Shown in pieces: positions 60,331-64,000 of a stretch of 64,000 nucleotides of DNA (positions are counted from its first letter, which is position 1; every line of letters starts with the position of its first letter). The translations under genes were made by a program, and so were the position numbers. Below the pieces are notes generated by a model, which worked only from the letters and a program-made list of their open reading frames with translations, had not been told where the DNA came from and did no database searches. This DNA comes from Epiperipatus broadwayi (lineage: Eukaryota; Onychophora; Udeonychophora; Euonychophora; Peripatidae). The stretch is taken from NCBI GenBank assembly GCA_028023455.1, contig JAQFVV010000063.1:4271081-4335080 (forward strand). Reading direction: 5' to 3'.

Positions 60331-60446
60331 TAGTAGGCACTATATAGGGATTTTATGCACAAATCTTCTGGCATCCATTGATTACTCTGGCTTGTAATGA
60401 ATGGCACTACTGTATGGAGAGTTTTGCCTGTTTCAAACCAAATATG

Positions 60447-61652
60447 AATAATAAGATACAAAACTGTTAATGAGAAAGCATTTAAGTTAATACTTTTGAT
60501 TTTACTTTTTTTTTTTTAAGGAGAGATTCTTTGTAGAAGTCACCTTTTTTTGTCATGTTCAAGCCTAGGAGATGACTTAGAAAATGGATTGCTGTCTTTA
60601 CAAAACTAATACCATTTTTCAAGTAGTTAAAAAAAAATCCTCATAAGTGCCTTTAATAGCCAACTTTATAAGTTTTTATGTATATATTCCATCAGCATCC
60701 TCAATTTTTAACTCATCTGTCATTTGATTCATTTCTGTCAGTTTTTCATTTATTAATAGCAAAGAAGCAGTTTTTTCCTTCTTATGAAATACAAGTGCAG
60801 GATATGTATTTGTTTTCTATAAAGTCCTATCTTATTGTTATTGAAAATTTGATTATGTAGTCACCATATTTCTTTTTTTTTTTTTTAGTTTATGTGAGGT
60901 TTTAATTACTTTGTTGTCTGCATGTACATTTTGTTTTACAATTTTTAGTTTTATAAAAATCCATACTGCTTTTGAAAATAATAAAAATATCCAATGAACA
61001 TAGAAAAACTTTACATTTCTACTTTATCTCCAAGTTTTCTTGTAGCATCCAGTTCATCTGGATAAGAGATAAACTGCCAAATGTCATTTCATTACAAATA
61101 TAATTCTGTCACTTTTCATATTATTTCAGCAAAAGCATGTTATATCCTCAGTTTCCAACCCTCTTTGTCTTAGGGAAGTCATGACAATAGAATTAAGCAT
61201 TTATAAATGACAAATGATATTTATATTTTACCCCCCCCCCTTTTTTGATAATTTCTAGTTTGAAATGTAAAGAGTAGCAAGTGTTTTTTTTTTAATATCT
61301 GATGGTATTGGTAGTCTAGTTAGTACCCTAGGGTAAAGCTCATTAATAGCATAATGCCTAGATAAAAGATAGTTATCTCTATAAAAAAAATTTTTTACAA
61401 ATAAATCTTCTATATCACTCATATTTATCTTCCACATTATGAAATAATCTGTCCATTTTGCAATCTTCCAGAGCAGAAAATTTTCAATTTGTGTAGCAGA
61501 GAATTTTTTATATTGTGCAATTACTTTACATTACTCTATTATGATTATGTGAAAACATGAACTATACACATAGAAAGAATAACTGTTTCTCTTTAGTACC
61601 TTACTGAGTTGCATGATTAGAAGCTTACTCATTTTGAACTAAATAATGGTGC

Positions 61653-61687
<35 letters not shown>

Positions 61688-64000
61688 ATATATATATATA
61701 TATATTCTATATTAATATATATCTTCATTTGACAGTTTGTAACCATTTCAAATTAATATATAAGATTTGTAACTATTTAAATTAACATGTAAATACACCT
61801 CTCTCAGGTGTGTGGCATATTTCAATCCCTATTTGGCATGCCATTTGTAACTATAATTTGTAACTATTTTAATATGTCACATTTGTAACCATAATAAATA
61901 TTTAGATAGGGGAAATTATTAATTATTAGATATATGCCTATCCAATCTGTACCATTTGTAACAATATTAATTCATCATAGCATAGGTAAAGAAATTATAG
62001 AATCACTGTGCCACTTGAAAATATCAGCATTAAAGATTCTTGGTATTTATTTATATATTGGGGCAGTCATTTGAACAATAAAACATACTGGCCATTGTCA
62101 TCAAATAAAAATAATATTAAATATAGCAACTGAATAAAAGTACCCACTGTGAAATTCCTGGAGTGCCTTATGCTTATCTCCAATACTAGGTTCTTCTAAC
62201 AAAGAATCCTTCCTATTCTTCTTTCTAAATATATAAGACCATTCATGGTCATATGCACACACTGGTGCTATTCATGACAACTTATAAAAATATATATATA
62301 TTCTATAAAACTAATATTATGAAGTTGGAAAGGGATGATATCACTCTTTATTCAGTTTAGCTAAGTACATGTGTTTTCCCATGAGCGCCACTAGATTGTT
62401 TTTCAATCTAGATAAGTATCTGTTTATAGTGTACTTGAGTTCAAACTCATTCAGTACATTTTTATTACACATGACTTGGATGACTAATGAAAAAAAATGA
62501 CATTCTTACATTTTATCTATATTGATAAAATTACAAGATCCCAATATTACCAAAATTTATATCATAGATCAAAGATTCTTATAGACATTGCTAGCTCATT
62601 TACATATATTGATGAACAGACATGTATAATCCTATTAATGGCTTCCAAACAAGCATGTGAAGACCATTATTGATATTGATGGCCATTTAACTAGATTATT
62701 TATCACAATAAAGGTAATAATGATGATGATGATAATAATATCATAATAATAATGATAATAATAGTGATATCATAATAATGATTATAATAGTGATGATGAT
62801 ACCAGCCATGGCTTATTAATAAACTCACAACAATAAATTCATCTTTATAAACTTATAGGCATCTATTAAAATTATCCTATTTCATACTGGGATTTAATAA
62901 TACTAGTGGTGATGATTGATCATCATGAATCTCTTTGCATAATATTCAATTTTCTATAAACCCCTATTTACTAAAATATATTCATTACGCTAAACATTAC
63001 ATTTAATGATTATAATTTATTAATGGTGATTGATGGCGATCATAACTTTTATATAGTATTATTTGAAACATTTTTAACCAATAACATGATATCCATCTTT
63101 GATGAGGTTGATCTAAACTCATGGACACAACACAATTTTAGCTTTCTATTGTTGAACTATAATTATCAAAATTTGGTTATTCTCAAGCATAATCCTTAAA
63201 TACTTAAATATCAACATTCTAGTTTACCTATTATTTTGCGGACGCTTAATATTTGCAAGTGATTGCTCAATATATACGAATGGTAATACTTAATAATTGC
63301 GAGCAATGATGATGAATTAAAATGATAGAATTAAGACAAGAAAAAAAAACAATATTCTTAATAATAACTCGGAAACCAATTAAGATATATAATTATATTT
63401 TATTAACACTACTACTCTTTCTCTCCTTCTTTAAAGTCAAATCAACAATTAAATAAATGGCTTATTACCATATCAATTCAATACAAAAATTAATATAAAA
63501 AAAATTTATATAAGTATAAGCAAATAAATCTAACATATAGGTTTGTCATTTTTCTTGATATCTCAAAATAAGCTGACTTAAATCAATATTAGAAAAAAAT
63601 ACATATTCTATAAATGCTTATTTAAGACTTTTCTTACTTATCATATCATAAAATAAATTTCAGGTGTAACTTGTATATGTTATTTCACTTCCATTCAAAT
63701 GTAATGCCCTACCTTTCAATTTACCATTTTAAACTAATCATATATAACCTATTCTTTGATGTGTTTGGATATGCAGTTACACATGCACGCATTCGGTAAT
63801 GTTAACATATATGTTTAAAATGTATACCCATAAATTACATATATAAAAATATTTTTTTCTTTTGCAACCTTATAGCGAAAGAAAATAAAATACATGATAT
63901 TAATTTTTTTTAATATGCAACAAGATAAAATAAAAATAAAAAAACATTATAAATGCATATATCTATAGGTTGCTCATTATCATTAACAACTGAAGAACAA
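60447..64000. other. AT-rich DNA with microsatellites, no gene seen
   Basis: (TA)n at about 61655-61706, a C run at about 61231-61240, and a GAT/AAT-rich microsatellite at about 62716-62800. Hairpin CTAGATTG/CAATCTAG with a T5 loop at 62391-62411. No open frame with a recognisable domain. Confidence 0.5.

Larger units (their letters stand above)
59278..60446. mobile_element. HRE-1 composite: two tandem units and one inverted unit, three hammerheads
   Basis: Minus-oriented units start near 59291 and 59752 (both begin with AACATCACATGATCACCAT; period about 452 bp) and an inverted partial unit follows from about 60141. Flanks CAAACAAGATATG (59278-59290) and CAAACCAAATATG (60434-60446) match at 11 of 13 and are a probable target duplication. 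The tandem spacing places one hammerhead per unit, as expected if tandem RNAs self-cleave into monomers. No coding capacity. Confidence 0.75.

Overview
The window reads as gene-poor, very AT-rich (roughly three quarters A+T by eye) nuclear DNA of a metazoan, probably an invertebrate. The evidence is decayed RTE-type non-LTR retrotransposons, Penelope-like elements (PLEs) with a GIY-YIG endonuclease module, Ty3/gypsy-type gag, Tc1/mariner-type MITEs and tRNA-derived SINE-like pieces. I found no convincing host protein gene, rRNA gene, intact tRNA gene or CRISPR array. I cannot name the species.

Layout. 1-1250: 3' end of an RTE retrotransposon with one frameshift and one stop, ending in a (TGA)n tail. 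5475-6369: two foldback elements of a hammerhead-ribozyme family (called HRE-1 here). 7983-11200: two 5'-truncated PLE copies head to head; one arm is split by a 1.54-kb composite of ~336-bp units (R336) arranged tandem and inverted. 11866-13318: two monomers of a second hammerhead family (HRE-2) with tRNA-like boxes. 15484-19550: RTE fragments, the C457 inverted/tandem repeat with a hammerhead candidate, a tRNA-Gly-derived SINE and a 464-bp foldback. 20224-21098: an 875-bp Tc1/mariner-type MITE. 22195-23430: a second RTE relic. 24062-24280: a 193-bp foldback. 30160-31378 and 47020-48339: two diverged LTR-like repeats. 32231-35482: a nearly full-length but dead PLE with its pseudo-LTRs. 40615-40771: a 157-bp MITE. 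41062-44440: a ~300-bp satellite (D300) split by a 2.15-kb insertion. 50121-57278: a young LTR retrotransposon that encodes only gag. 59278-60446: a tandem and inverted HRE-1 composite with three hammerheads. The remaining stretches are AT-rich DNA in which I see no gene.

The main result is a probable PLE-driven retrozyme-like system. Small non-coding elements carry type I hammerhead ribozymes of about 59 nt with a very short stem III, the form known from PLEs and animal retrozymes. They occur as tandem and inverted multimers. Those with clear edges are flanked by 12-14 bp target-site duplications, the same size as the ~13-bp duplication around the PLE at 32244-35469. The simplest reading is that PLE enzymes copied ribozyme-processed, tandem or circular RNAs with frequent strand switching. 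All ribozyme and duplication calls were made by eye and need covariance-model and alignment checks.
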